Translations under genes and position numbers: made by a program | Part shown: positions 52,589 through 61,485 of the stretch, in pieces | Numbering within the stretch: position 1 is the stretch's first letter | Layout: each line of letters opens with the position of its first letter | Assembly: GCF_030540825.1 (NCBI RefSeq) | Contig: NZ_JAUOEO010000001.1 | Coordinates: 1,585,001 to 1,649,000, forward strand | DNA: 64,000 nucleotides | Direction: 5' to 3' | From: Flavivirga spongiicola | GTDB taxonomy: Bacteria > Bacteroidota > Bacteroidia > Flavobacteriales > Flavobacteriaceae | Notes under the pieces: generated by a model | What the model was told of the DNA's origin: nothing | The model's database searches: none | Seen by the model: the letters and a program-made list of their open reading frames with translations, nothing else

Positions 52589-53881
52589 ATGAAATACCAC
52601 CTAATTAATAATGAGCTATTTATAAAAAACCGCAAAAACTTTACTTCAAAAATGACCCCTAAAAGTTTGGCTGTTTTTAACTCAAATGATATTTATCCTA
52701 TAAGTGCGGATAGCACCATGCCTTTTGAGCAGCATCGAGACATCTTTTATCTAAGTGGTGTAGATCAAGAAGAAAGTATTCTTGTACTATTTCCAGATTG
52801 CCCAAAAGAGAAACATCGCGAGATCTTGTTTTTAAAAGAAACGAATGAACATATTGCTATTTGGGAAGGTGAAAAATTAACCAAAGAAAAAGCTTTTGAA
52901 ACCAGTGGTATTAAAACTGTTTATTGGTTGCAAGACATGGAGAAAATCATGTTTGAGATTATGACCCAATGTGATACTGTTTATATTAATACCAATGAGC
53001 ACTACAGAGCCAATGTAGAAACTGAAACCCGGGAAGATCGTTTTACAAAATGGTTAAAAGAAAAATATCCCGCACATGCCGTTGCTAAAAGTAACCCAAT
53101 TTTACAAAGGCTTCGCTCTGTAAAAGATGTCATTGAAATAGATTTAATTCAGCAAGCCTGTGATATCACCGAAAAAGGATTTAGACGTATTTTAAATTTT
53201 GTGAAGCCTGGTGTTTGGGAATACGAAATTGAAGCAGAGTTTATGCATGAATTTTTGCGAAATCGTTCTAAAAAATTCGCTTATACGCCCATTGTTGCTT
53301 CTGGAAATAATGCTAATGTATTGCATTATATAGAAAACAATCAACCGTGTAAAACAGGTGATTTAATATTAATGGATATTGGTGCTGAATATGCTAATTA
53401 TTCTAGTGATATGACACGTAGTGTTCCTGTTTCCGGAAAATTCACTCCGAGACAAAAAGACGTTTATAATGCAGTGAACAGAGTAAAAAAAGAAGCCACA
53501 AAAATGCTGATTTCCGGAGCTCTTTGGGAAGACTACCATATTGAAGTTGGCAAAGTAATGACTAGTGAATTACTTGGCTTAGGGCTACTAGATAAAAACG
53601 ATGTGCAAAACGAAAATCCGGAATGGCCTGCATATAAAAAATATTTTATGCATGGCACGAGCCACCATATGGGGCTAGATACACATGATTATGGTATATT
53701 AACAGAGCCCATACAAACTAATATGGTATTTACTGTAGAACCTGGAATTTATATCCCAGATGAAGGTTTTGGCATACGATTAGAAGATGACGTGGTTATT
53801 CAGGAAAACGGTGAACCATTCAATTTAATGAGAAATATTCCTATTGAAGCAGATGAAATAGAAGACATTATGAACTCATAA
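52589..53881 (+). CDS. pepP: Xaa-Pro aminopeptidase (aminopeptidase P, M24B)
   Basis: The 430-residue protein has an N-terminal AMP_N domain (about 1-150) and a C-terminal pita-bread domain with the five metal ligands visible in order: LMDIGAEY, YSSDMTRSVP, FMHGTSHHMGLDTHD, TVEPGIYI and GIRLEDDVV. It removes the N-terminal residue when proline is second, using two manganese ions. No signal peptide is present, so it is cytoplasmic. It is transcribed alone and ended by a perfect hairpin at 53892. Confidence 0.97.
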   Translation: MKYHLINNELFIKNRKNFTSKMTPKSLAVFNSNDIYPISADSTMPFEQHRDIFYLSGVDQEESILVLFPDCPKEKHREILFLKETNEHIAIWEGEKLTKEKAFETSGIKTVYWLQDMEKIMFEIMTQCDTVYINTNEHYRANVETETREDRFTKWLKEKYPAHAVAKSNPILQRLRSVKDVIEIDLIQQACDITEKGFRRILNFVKPGVWEYEIEAEFMHEFLRNRSKKFAYTPIVASGNNANVLHYIENNQPCKTGDLILMDIGAEYANYSSDMTRSVPVSGKFTPRQKDVYNAVNRVKKEATKMLISGALWEDYHIEVGKVMTSELLGLGLLDKNDVQNENPEWPAYKKYFMHGTSHHMGLDTHDYGILTEPIQTNMVFTVEPGIYIPDEGFGIRLEDDVVIQENGEPFNLMRNIPIEADEIEDIMNS

Positions 53882-53891
53882 GATAAAGAAG

Positions 53892-53917
53892 AAAGGGTCG
53901 TTTTTAAACGACCCTTT
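53892..53917. terminator. Bidirectional terminator between pepP and lysC
   Basis: AAAGGGTCGTTT-TT-AAACGACCCTTT is a perfect 12-bp stem between the convergent genes pepP and lysC. Confidence 0.92.
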
Positions 53918-53943
53918 TGCTAACAACACTAAAATTTTGTAAT

Positions 53944-55266
53944 TTAAAGAGTGACTAATTCAAATAAATAATCGTTTAGTTTTTGCAGCGAATTAATTTT
54001 GTCTTTTGTATCAACTAATAGAGAAATATTATTTTTGCTTCCTCCATAAGAAATCATTCTAATTTTTACATCTTGTAATATTTGGAATAACTTATATGTG
54101 TCATCGTGGTTAACCACAGAGTGTCCTACCAAACAAATAATACTTTGATTTTCATCAACTTCTATTGTAGCTATTTTTTCTAATTCTTCAATAATTTGGT
54201 CTAAGTTTTTATCATCATCAATCGTTAAAGAAACGGCCACCTCAGATGTTGTAATCATATCGATAGACGTTTTATAAGTTTCGAAAATTTCAAATACTTT
54301 TTTTAAGAAACCATGTGCCTGCAACATTCTCGCAGATTTAATCTTTATGGCTATAATATTATCCTTGGCAGCTATAGCTTTAATACCATTTTCTGAAGTG
54401 ATATTAGAAATTAACGTCCCATGAGCATTAGGGTTCATTGTGTTTTTTAAACGCACAGGAATGTTATCTGCCCTAACAGGTGTAACCGTTTGTGGATGTA
54501 ATATCTTAGCTCCAAAATAAGCCAATTCAGCAGCCTCATCAAATGATAAATTCGAAATTGGCTTGGTATTTTCAACATATCTGGGGTCATTGTTATGCAT
54601 CCCGTCTATGTCTGTCCATATTTGCACTTCATCTGCTTTAATAGCAGCTCCAATTATAGTTGCAGTATAATCGCTTCCGCCACGTTGTAAATTTGAAACT
54701 TCATTATTATCATCTAAGCAAATAAATCCTTGGGTGATATATATTTCTGAATTTTCTACAGCATTTATTGCAATCTCAAAGTGTTCTTTTATATAACTTA
54801 TATTCGGTTCCTTATCTACATCGATACGCATAAAACTTAAAGCTGGTAATAAAGCAGAGCTTATGCCTTCTTGTTGTAAATAACAGTTAAACATATATGT
54901 AGAAAGCAGCTCACCTTGAGCCACAATATTATTTTCTAAATTTATAGAAAAGGTTTTATCAGTACATGTAGCTAAAAAATTGAAAATACTAGAAACATAA
55001 TCTTTAACTTCTTTATTTAATTCTTTATTAGTTAAAAGTTTATCTATTGTAATAGCGTACGTTTCATGTAACTTATTAATTTTATCAACAGCCTCATTTG
55101 GTTCTTTGTTAGCAATATTATTTGCAATAGCAACTAACTGATTTGTAGTGCCAGACATAGCCGAAAGCACAACAATCTTCTTGTCTCCATCGTTAATAAT
55201 ATCTTTAACGTTATTTATATTTTCAATGGAACCTACAGATGTACCTCCAAATTTTAAGATTTTCAT
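53944..55266 (-). CDS. lysC: Aspartate kinase
   Basis: The 440-residue protein has the aspartokinase start MKILKFGGTSVGSIENI, VLSAMSGTTNQLVAIANN near 34, the substrate-site GGSDYTATIIGAAIKAD near 205 and two C-terminal ACT domains (about 300-440, IKIKSARMLQAHGFLKKVFE and the last GGSKNNISLLVD). It phosphorylates aspartate, the first step to lysine, threonine and methionine. No homoserine dehydrogenase domain is attached. It is divergent from a small ACT-domain gene with 97 bases between them. Confidence 0.96.
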   Translation of the reverse strand: MKILKFGGTSVGSIENINNVKDIINDGDKKIVVLSAMSGTTNQLVAIANNIANKEPNEAVDKINKLHETYAITIDKLLTNKELNKEVKDYVSSIFNFLATCTDKTFSINLENNIVAQGELLSTYMFNCYLQQEGISSALLPALSFMRIDVDKEPNISYIKEHFEIAINAVENSEIYITQGFICLDDNNEVSNLQRGGSDYTATIIGAAIKADEVQIWTDIDGMHNNDPRYVENTKPISNLSFDEAAELAYFGAKILHPQTVTPVRADNIPVRLKNTMNPNAHGTLISNITSENGIKAIAAKDNIIAIKIKSARMLQAHGFLKKVFEIFETYKTSIDMITTSEVAVSLTIDDDKNLDQIIEELEKIATIEVDENQSIICLVGHSVVNHDDTYKLFQILQDVKIRMISYGGSKNNISLLVDTKDKINSLQKLNDYLFELVTL

Positions 55267-55333
55267 TTACATTAATTTGAATGTAAATCTAAAACTCCTT
55301 GGTCCAAATACTATATTTATTTAAAAAAAAGAT

Positions 55334-55341
55334 TATTTTTG
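55334..55341 (+). promoter_or_regulatory. Putative -7 promoter element for the ACT-domain gene
   Basis: TATTTTTG matches TAnnTTTG and is followed by CA, 22 bases before the ATG; no -33 TTG at the usual spacing. Confidence 0.5.
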
Positions 55342-55363
55342 CACAAATTGTTAAATAATTAAC

Positions 55364-56020
55364 ATGAAAACCGTATCTAACTGTGTTGAAGACATTTTGA
55401 TAACACAACCTTATCTGGAAGAGGCGTTGTCTAGAAATATCATAAACTTTAGTGCTTTAGCTATTGAATTAACAGAGCCTATTAGCAAAATGCTTAAAAA
55501 GGATGTTAAACCCGGAGCTATTATGATGGCCTTAAGGCGATACAATCCGCCTACAACACTAACCAATTCAATAAAGATGAAACGGGTTATTCAGAATTTA
55601 GGAGACATAACTGTACGTTCTAACTTAACAGATTTTACCGTTAAAAATTCTGATACTATTATTGACAATCATGCCAAAATTCTAGATAGAATAAATCAAG
55701 AGTCAAAACTATTTTACACGTTTACAAGAGGTATTCACGAAAGCAATATTATAATTTCCAGCAGCTTAAAAGGTTTTATTATTGATCAATTAAAAAATGA
55801 AACCTTTTTAGCAATACAGGATGGATTATCAGCAATTAGCGTAAACCTCCCTCAAGACAACTCTAAAATTGCCGGTCTATATTATCATTTTTTTAAACGT
55901 TTAGCTTGGGAAGGCATTGTACTTTACGAAGTCATTTCAACCACGAACGAATTTACAATTTTAGTAGAAGATGAATATGTAGACAAAGCCTTTGCTGCCA
56001 TTAAAAAAGTAAAATCTTAG
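55364..56020 (+). CDS. Helix-rich protein with C-terminal ACT-like domain beside lysC
   Basis: The 218-residue protein has no membrane segment. The N-terminal 80 residues are helical and look like a small HTH-type domain (EDILITQPYLEEALSRNIIN, PGAIMMALRRYNP). The C-terminal 75 residues (IAGLYYHFFKRLAWEGIVLY, then EVISTTNEFTILVEDEYVDK and AFAAIKKV) match the strand-helix pattern of an aspartokinase ACT domain. It is divergent from lysC and is probably a stand-alone regulator that senses an amino acid. Similar proteins beside lysC are known in flavobacteria, but no experimental role is known to me. Confidence 0.72.
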   Translation: MKTVSNCVEDILITQPYLEEALSRNIINFSALAIELTEPISKMLKKDVKPGAIMMALRRYNPPTTLTNSIKMKRVIQNLGDITVRSNLTDFTVKNSDTIIDNHAKILDRINQESKLFYTFTRGIHESNIIISSSLKGFIIDQLKNETFLAIQDGLSAISVNLPQDNSKIAGLYYHFFKRLAWEGIVLYEVISTTNEFTILVEDEYVDKAFAAIKKVKS

Positions 56021-56043
56021 CCTTTTTCTTATTTGAATGATTT

Positions 56044-56051
56044 TACCTTTG
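56044..56051 (+). promoter_or_regulatory. Putative -7 promoter element for the hydrolase gene
   Basis: TACCTTTG matches TAnnTTTG and is followed by CA, 17 bases before the ATG. No -33 TTG at the usual distance. Confidence 0.5.
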
Positions 56052-56068
56052 CATAAGATTACTTAAAA

Positions 56069-56848
56069 ATGAATTTACTATACAAAGGTATTAATGTTTT
56101 CTATACCGATAAGGGAAAAGGTAATGCTATAGTTTTACTCCACGGGTTTTTAGAAAACGTCTCCATGTGGGATACTTTTATTCCGACACTGTCAAAAAAA
56201 AATAGAGTCATTTGTATCGATTTATTGGGTCATGGAAAAACCGAATGCCTAGGTTATATACACACTATGGAACTTATGGCTGAAATTGTTCAGGCAATTT
56301 TAAAGCATTTAAAAATTCGCCGCTCCACTTTTATCGGACACTCCATGGGAGGATATGTGGCACTCGCTTACGCGGAAAAAAACCCAGATGCATTGAAAGG
56401 GCTATGTCTTATGAATTCTACCGCTAGTGCAGATACCCTTGAAAAGAAAAAAAATAGAGATCGAGCAATAATAGCAGTTAAACAAAACCATAAAAGGTTT
56501 ATTAGAATGGCTATCTCTAATTTATTTAGACCAAAAAATAGAATTATTTTTTCAGAAAAAATAAAGCAACTAAAAAAAGAAGCTTTAAAAACACCTTTGC
56601 AAGGTATAGTAGCATCACTCGAGGGTATGAAAATTAGAAAAGATAGAGAAGCACTTCTCCATTTTACACCTTTTAAAAAAATGTTGATGATTAGCAGAAA
56701 AGACCCCGTACTAGATTATAATACATTAATTTCTCAAACAAAAAATACCGATGTAGAAGTGGTGGAATTTCCTGATGGGCATATGAGTCATATTGAAAAT
56801 GAAAGGGAATTTTTGCGCACCATTGTGCATTTCATCGAAAATATATAG
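56069..56848 (+). CDS. Alpha/beta hydrolase
   Basis: The 259-residue protein has the alpha/beta hydrolase order: oxyanion segment VLLHGFLENVSMWD near 23, nucleophile elbow FIGHSMGGYVALAY near 88 with the catalytic Ser in GHSMGG, a cap region rich in Lys, an acid near 215 (ISRKDPVLDYN) and the final His in DGHMSHIEN near 240. It is cytoplasmic and could hydrolyse an ester; the substrate is unknown. Two small zinc-ribbon genes follow it in the same direction. Confidence 0.92.
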   Translation: MNLLYKGINVFYTDKGKGNAIVLLHGFLENVSMWDTFIPTLSKKNRVICIDLLGHGKTECLGYIHTMELMAEIVQAILKHLKIRRSTFIGHSMGGYVALAYAEKNPDALKGLCLMNSTASADTLEKKKNRDRAIIAVKQNHKRFIRMAISNLFRPKNRIIFSEKIKQLKKEALKTPLQGIVASLEGMKIRKDREALLHFTPFKKMLMISRKDPVLDYNTLISQTKNTDVEVVEFPDGHMSHIENEREFLRTIVHFIENI

Positions 56849-56906
56849 CATTTTATCGTTTTATTGGAATTTTTATTTTAGATTTATTGCTCATAAATTT
56901 TATCCC

Positions 56907-57173
56907 ATGAACAAAACCTCTAACAAACCTACTTTTATTCCTAAAATGTATTGCAATCTTTTTGGCCATGATTATCAGGTAACTAAAAAAGTGACATACC
57001 ATGTTAAGGAATACACATGCTCTCACTGTAAAAAACAATTAACAACGAATAGCAATGGTCAATTAATTGAACTCACACCTAAGTTTAAAGAGATAAACGA
57101 CATCTTAGAACGGATACACGTTTCGAGAATGGAACGTTTAAAGAAGAAAACGCTCACTTCATCGATTTATTAA
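56907..57173 (+). CDS. Small CCHC zinc-ribbon-like protein, paralogue A
   Basis: The ATG at 56907 gives 88 residues; the frame is open further upstream into the hydrolase gene but that part lacks the family pattern. It reads MYCNLFGHDYQVT near residue 12, then EYTCSHCKKQLTT and LTPKFKEINDILERIH. The C-x2-FGH and C-x2-C pairs could bind zinc. It shares over half its residues with paralogue B (57246) and the layout with paralogue C (63504). The first pair resembles the Cys-FGH start of small DUF1660-type proteins. Function unknown. Confidence 0.75.
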   Translation: MNKTSNKPTFIPKMYCNLFGHDYQVTKKVTYHVKEYTCSHCKKQLTTNSNGQLIELTPKFKEINDILERIHVSRMERLKKKTLTSSIY

Positions 57174-57245
57174 CAAACTGTTAATCACATCTGATTGTTT
57201 TTATATATTTTAATGAGCTCTAACTAATTAATCTAATAGCCATAA

Positions 57246-57581
57246 ATGAAAAACATTCATTGTAAGGTATTCGGACATGATTTCCGAGTATCAAGAAATG
57301 TTACATACCATGTAAAAGAGTATACTTGCAAAAACTGCAAAAAAGAACTCACTACCAATGGAAGCGGTAACTTGACCGAACTTACTCCTAAATTTAAAGA
57401 AATAAATGATGTATTAGAGCGTATTCATATGAAGCGACATATGAGACCCTCAATTGATAGTCAATACACAAATACAGATCATGATGAATTGGAGCCTATC
57501 CTCATCACACACGAAGTAAAATCAAGCAGCAAACAACCTTCAACTATAAATCCTGCCAATCTATTAGTATTTAAGCATTAA
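57246..57581 (+). CDS. Small CCHC zinc-ribbon-like protein, paralogue B
   Basis: The 111-residue protein starts MKNIHCKVFGHDFRVSRN and continues EYTCKNCKKELTTNGSGNL and LTPKFKEINDVLERIHMKRH. It is a tandem duplicate of the gene 72 bases upstream and has a unique C-terminal tail of about 40 residues. The same four candidate zinc ligands (Cys, His, Cys, Cys) are kept. Its end overlaps the convergent thiL gene by 11 bases. The role is unknown. Confidence 0.75.
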   Translation: MKNIHCKVFGHDFRVSRNVTYHVKEYTCKNCKKELTTNGSGNLTELTPKFKEINDVLERIHMKRHMRPSIDSQYTNTDHDELEPILITHEVKSSSKQPSTINPANLLVFKH

Positions 57582-58617
57582 AATTTTTCCAGCCTTGTGC
57601 TTTAATAGGTATTTTAGTATCTGCCCTAGTTACTAGATGTATACCTGCTTGCTCTTCTTTCATATAACCAATTACGGTAAAATTTGGATTCGCTTTTATT
57701 TTAGAATAATCATCCTGAGAAATTGTAAATAATAGTTCGTAATCTTCTCCCCCATTTAAGGCAACTGTTGTGCTATCAATATTAAACTCCTCACATGTAG
57801 AAATCACCTGAGGATCTAACGGAATTTTTTCCTCATATAGATCACATCCCACCTTACTCTGCTTACATAAATGCATGATTTCTGAAGATAGGCCATCACT
57901 TATATCAATCATTGAAGATGGTTTCACCTCTAAATCTTTCAATAATTTAATAATATCTTTTCGTGCTTCAGGTTTTAATTGACGTTCTATAATATAAGAA
58001 TAGCCTTCTAAATCTGGCTGACTATTAGGATTCACTTTGTACACTTCTTTTTCACGTTCAAGCACTTGCAACCCCATATAAGCAGCACCCAAATCTCCAG
58101 TAACCACCAATAAATCATTAGACTTAGCACCATCCCTATACACTTCATTGTTACTTTCTATTTCCCCAATGGCCGTTACAGAAATTAACAACCCTGTTGT
58201 AGAAGACGTTGTATCTCCTCCAACAACATCAATATTATAAATCTTTGCAGCAGTTTCTATTCCTGCATATAAATCTTCAAGAGCCTCTAATGGAAATCTA
58301 TTAGACACAGCTATAGAAACCGTAATTTGTGTGGCCTTAGCATTCATAGCATACACATCAGATAAATTAACAATAGCCGCCTTATAGCCTAAGTGCTTTA
58401 AAGGCATATAACTTAAATCGAAATGAACACCTTCTACAAGCAAATCGGTTGTAACAACAATTTTTTTATTTTTAAAATCTAAAACAGCAGCATCATCTCC
58501 AATACTTTTTACTGTCGATTTATGGCTTATTTTAAAATTCTTGGTTAGGTGATCTATAAGTCCAAACTCCCCTAAATCACTTAATTGAGTTCTCTGTTGA
58601 TTTTTGTCTTCTATCAT
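57571..58617 (-). CDS. thiL: Thiamine-monophosphate kinase
   Basis: The 348-residue protein has the ThiL pattern: KSIGDDAAVLD near residue 39, TTDLLVEGVHFDLSYMP near 56, NLSDVYAMNAKA near 83, VVGGDTTSS near 134, DLGAAYMGLQVLE near 174 and DGLSSEIMHLC near 242. It phosphorylates thiamine monophosphate to TPP, the ligand of the riboswitch at 6.9 kb. It is transcribed alone, and a TATTTTTG element lies only four bases before the ATG, so the mRNA may have almost no leader. Confidence 0.97.
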   Translation of the reverse strand: MIEDKNQQRTQLSDLGEFGLIDHLTKNFKISHKSTVKSIGDDAAVLDFKNKKIVVTTDLLVEGVHFDLSYMPLKHLGYKAAIVNLSDVYAMNAKATQITVSIAVSNRFPLEALEDLYAGIETAAKIYNIDVVGGDTTSSTTGLLISVTAIGEIESNNEVYRDGAKSNDLLVVTGDLGAAYMGLQVLEREKEVYKVNPNSQPDLEGYSYIIERQLKPEARKDIIKLLKDLEVKPSSMIDISDGLSSEIMHLCKQSKVGCDLYEEKIPLDPQVISTCEEFNIDSTTVALNGGEDYELLFTISQDDYSKIKANPNFTVIGYMKEEQAGIHLVTRADTKIPIKAQGWKNFNA

Positions 58618-58621
58618 GGTG

Positions 58622-58629
58622 CAAAAATA
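58622..58629 (-). promoter_or_regulatory. Putative -7 promoter element for thiL
   Basis: Minus-strand TATTTTTG matches TAnnTTTG, with CACC between it and the ATG. It would start transcription at or next to the start codon. Confidence 0.5.
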
Positions 58630-58867
58630 AGAAGCTTAAATATATAAACGAATAAACTTTGAATATTAAATAGCAAAAACCAATAAGGTGGAACACTTTT
58701 TGATCGTTTATTAAACTAATTTTATTACTTTACACTACTAAACATGTCGTAGTGCATACTAATACTGCAAACAATATGTTTATCATAGAATTCGTTTTTT
58801 ATTCAAAGACTATGAGATTCTAACAAATTAAATGCTTTGAAAAAGATTAATTAAAAAAAATGCAAAC

Positions 58868-60121
58868 ATGAACTACTTAAAAAAGAGTATTTGTTCTATT
58901 CAGTTATTTGTTTTTGGTTCTCTATTATTTTTATCTACACAATCTTGTGATAGAAATAACAATGAACCCATTCTTAGAAATGACACAGATACATCTGGAA
59001 TTCCTTGTGAAAATGGTTTTGCAGATATTTATCCCTGTAATGATTATGACTTAATGGCACAAATACCACTGAGTATTTTTGGAGCTACTGAAGGAAATGA
59101 TTCCTGGGGATGGACAGACTTTACTACTGATAAGGAATATGCATTAATGGCAACAGATGCTAATGTGTCTTTCGTTGATATTACCGATACGAATAACCCC
59201 ATATATTTGGGAAATATTCCCACCGCAACAATTAGTAGCCCCTGGAGAGATGTGAAAGTTTATAAAAATCACGCCTTTATTGTGGCAGATAATGCCGGAA
59301 ATCATGGTATGCAAGTATTCGATTTGACACGTTTGAGAAATGTCGCTAATCCACCTGAAACATTTACTCCCGACGCTCATTTTACTGGGTTTGGAAGTGC
59401 ACATAATGTGGTAATAAATGACGTTAGTGGGTATGCATACATAGTTGGCACTAACAGAAGTGGAACATTTGCTGGAGGCCCATTATTTATAAATATTCAA
59501 AATCCAACATCGCCAATTTCTGAAGGTGGTTTTGGAGCAGGAGGTTATTCTCATGATGCTCAAGTTATAACTTATAATGGTCCAGACACAGATTATACAG
59601 GTCGTGAAATATTAATTGGAAGTAATGAAAATGAAGTTGTTATTGCCGATGTAACCGATAAATCCAATCCAATAAAGATTTCAGATATAAGTTACTCCAA
59701 CGTTGGGTACACACACCAAGGCTGGTTTACAGAAGATTTAAATTATTTTATCTTAGGTGATGAATTAGATGAAAGAGATATTGGCACCAATACACGTACA
59801 ATCGTTTTTGATTTCTCCGATCTAGACAACCCAGCTTACCACATGGACTACCTAGGAGCCTCTACTGCCATTGATCATAACGGATACGTAAAGGGTGATA
59901 CATTCTATCAAGCTAGCTATAGGGCTGGGATACGAATGATCGATATTTCACAAATTGCAAGTAGTACTATGACTGAAATAGGGTACTTTGATACGCATCC
60001 AGAAAATGATGACACCGGCTTTAATGGTGCATGGAATGTCTATCCATACTTACCAAGTGGCAATATTATAGTGAGTGATATTGAAAGAGGTTTGTTTGTC
60101 ATTAAAAAAAGTGGCTCTTAA
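58868..60121 (+). CDS. Choice-of-anchor B family lipoprotein
   Basis: The 417-residue product has a lipoprotein signal (lipobox Cys27 in FLSTQSC). Its mature part has LVIVD-type propeller repeats, such as YALMATDANVSFVDITDTNN, HAFIVADNAGNHGMQVFDL and GTNTRTIVFDFSDLDNPAY. The start DSWGWTDFTTDKEYAL is the mark of the choice-of-anchor B family. It is probably exposed at the cell surface. It is first of four genes with 13, 4 and 1 bases between them. A 250-base leader precedes it; no full promoter was recognised there. Confidence 0.88.
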   Translation: MNYLKKSICSIQLFVFGSLLFLSTQSCDRNNNEPILRNDTDTSGIPCENGFADIYPCNDYDLMAQIPLSIFGATEGNDSWGWTDFTTDKEYALMATDANVSFVDITDTNNPIYLGNIPTATISSPWRDVKVYKNHAFIVADNAGNHGMQVFDLTRLRNVANPPETFTPDAHFTGFGSAHNVVINDVSGYAYIVGTNRSGTFAGGPLFINIQNPTSPISEGGFGAGGYSHDAQVITYNGPDTDYTGREILIGSNENEVVIADVTDKSNPIKISDISYSNVGYTHQGWFTEDLNYFILGDELDERDIGTNTRTIVFDFSDLDNPAYHMDYLGASTAIDHNGYVKGDTFYQASYRAGIRMIDISQIASSTMTEIGYFDTHPENDDTGFNGAWNVYPYLPSGNIIVSDIERGLFVIKKSGS

Positions 60122-60134
60122 TAGAAAGATCGCT

Positions 60135-61481
60135 ATGCAAATCGTAAAAACAAATTTTTTTTTAGCAATTGGCATTGCTTTCTTTTTTAGTTGTTCTAAT
60201 AATGATGACGCATCAAATAACACCTCTCAAGGTCTTAAGAAAGAAATAGATTTTGTAAAAACTATTGGAGGCACAAAAAATGAAAGTGCCCAATCTGTTA
60301 CCAAAACTTCAGATGGTGGTTACGTTATCTTAGGGTATGTGCAAAGTACAGACGGTGATGTTGAAAATAAACAAAATGAATCTTTTGATTATTGGTTAAT
60401 AAAATACGATCAAAATAACACGCTGCAATGGCAAAAAACGTATGGAGGCAGTGATGATGACCGAGGCAGTGATATCATTCAAACATCAGATGGCGGATTT
60501 GCTGTCTTAGGTTACAGCAAAAGCAATGATGGAGATGTCAACGAAAATAATGGGTTTAATGACTTTTGGGTTTCTAAATTAGATGTTTCCGGAACTATTT
60601 CTTGGGAAAAATCTTTTGGCTTTTCTGGAGCAGACCATGGTATTTCAATGATTCAAACCAATGACAACGGCTATCTTTTAACTGGCGTTTTAGATGTTTC
60701 TGCTTCAAATGGCGAGGGAAACAGCAAATCTCTTTCATCAAAAAGACATGCTGGCGGCGATTATTGGGCTATTAAACTAAATGCTTCTGGCGAAAAACAA
60801 TGGAGCAAATTTTTTGGTGGTACGTTCACAGACACACCTTACGATGTTATTCAAACAGAAGATCATGGTTATATTGTTGTAGGATCTTCAGACAGTGACG
60901 ATGTTGACATAAAAGGGAATAAAGGATCTTACGATTTTTGGGTTATTAAAATATCTGATACAGGCAATCTGGTTTGGGAAAAATCTTTTGGAGGCTCTGA
61001 AACTGAAGAAGCTAGAGCCATAACAAAATCATCTGATGGCAATTATATTATTGTTGGAGATACCAGAAGTAATGACTTAGACGTTTCAAGTAATCATGGT
61101 GCTGCCGATTTATGGATTATCAAAATGACTCCAACAGGAAATTTAATCTGGGAAAAAACGTTTGGAGGTAATAGCTTTGATGTGGGCCGCTCTATTTCTA
61201 AAACTCTAGATAATGGATTCATTATTTCCGGAAGTTCTAGAAGTTCGGATGGAGATATTTCAAATAACAATGGGCAAAATGATGCTTGGGTTGTAAAAAT
61301 TGATGATCAAGCAAACCTAGAATGGCAAAAAACCATTGGTGGTTCCAATATCGATTTTGCTTATGATGCTGTTGAACTTGATGACAAAAGCATTATCGTT
61401 GTTGGAGAATCCAATAGCGCAAACATCGATATTCCAGACAATAAAGGGTTTACAGATTTATTAATTTTTAAAATAAAATAA
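60135..61481 (+). CDS. Repeat-containing propeller lipoprotein of the MbnP operon
   Basis: The ATG at 60135 gives a 448-residue lipoprotein (lipobox Cys20 in AFFFSC). Earlier in-frame starts lie inside the previous gene. Residues about 40-440 contain at least seven copies of a 60-residue repeat with the core KTSDGGYVILGYVQSTDGDV and DYWLIKY, then LQWQKTYGG. Such repeats build a beta-propeller. The acidic residues right after the Cys (SNNDD) fit a surface-export signal for lipoproteins. Its role may be binding, but none is known. The gene follows the choice-of-anchor B gene by 13 bases. Confidence 0.8.
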   Translation: MQIVKTNFFLAIGIAFFFSCSNNDDASNNTSQGLKKEIDFVKTIGGTKNESAQSVTKTSDGGYVILGYVQSTDGDVENKQNESFDYWLIKYDQNNTLQWQKTYGGSDDDRGSDIIQTSDGGFAVLGYSKSNDGDVNENNGFNDFWVSKLDVSGTISWEKSFGFSGADHGISMIQTNDNGYLLTGVLDVSASNGEGNSKSLSSKRHAGGDYWAIKLNASGEKQWSKFFGGTFTDTPYDVIQTEDHGYIVVGSSDSDDVDIKGNKGSYDFWVIKISDTGNLVWEKSFGGSETEEARAITKSSDGNYIIVGDTRSNDLDVSSNHGAADLWIIKMTPTGNLIWEKTFGGNSFDVGRSISKTLDNGFIISGSSRSSDGDISNNNGQNDAWVVKIDDQANLEWQKTIGGSNIDFAYDAVELDDKSIIVVGESNSANIDIPDNKGFTDLLIFKIK

Positions 61482-61485
61482 GAAG

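Noticed and set aside
58618..58867. TPP riboswitch before thiL
   Set aside because: No THI blocks; the -7 element lies only four bases before the ATG, leaving no room for an aptamer.
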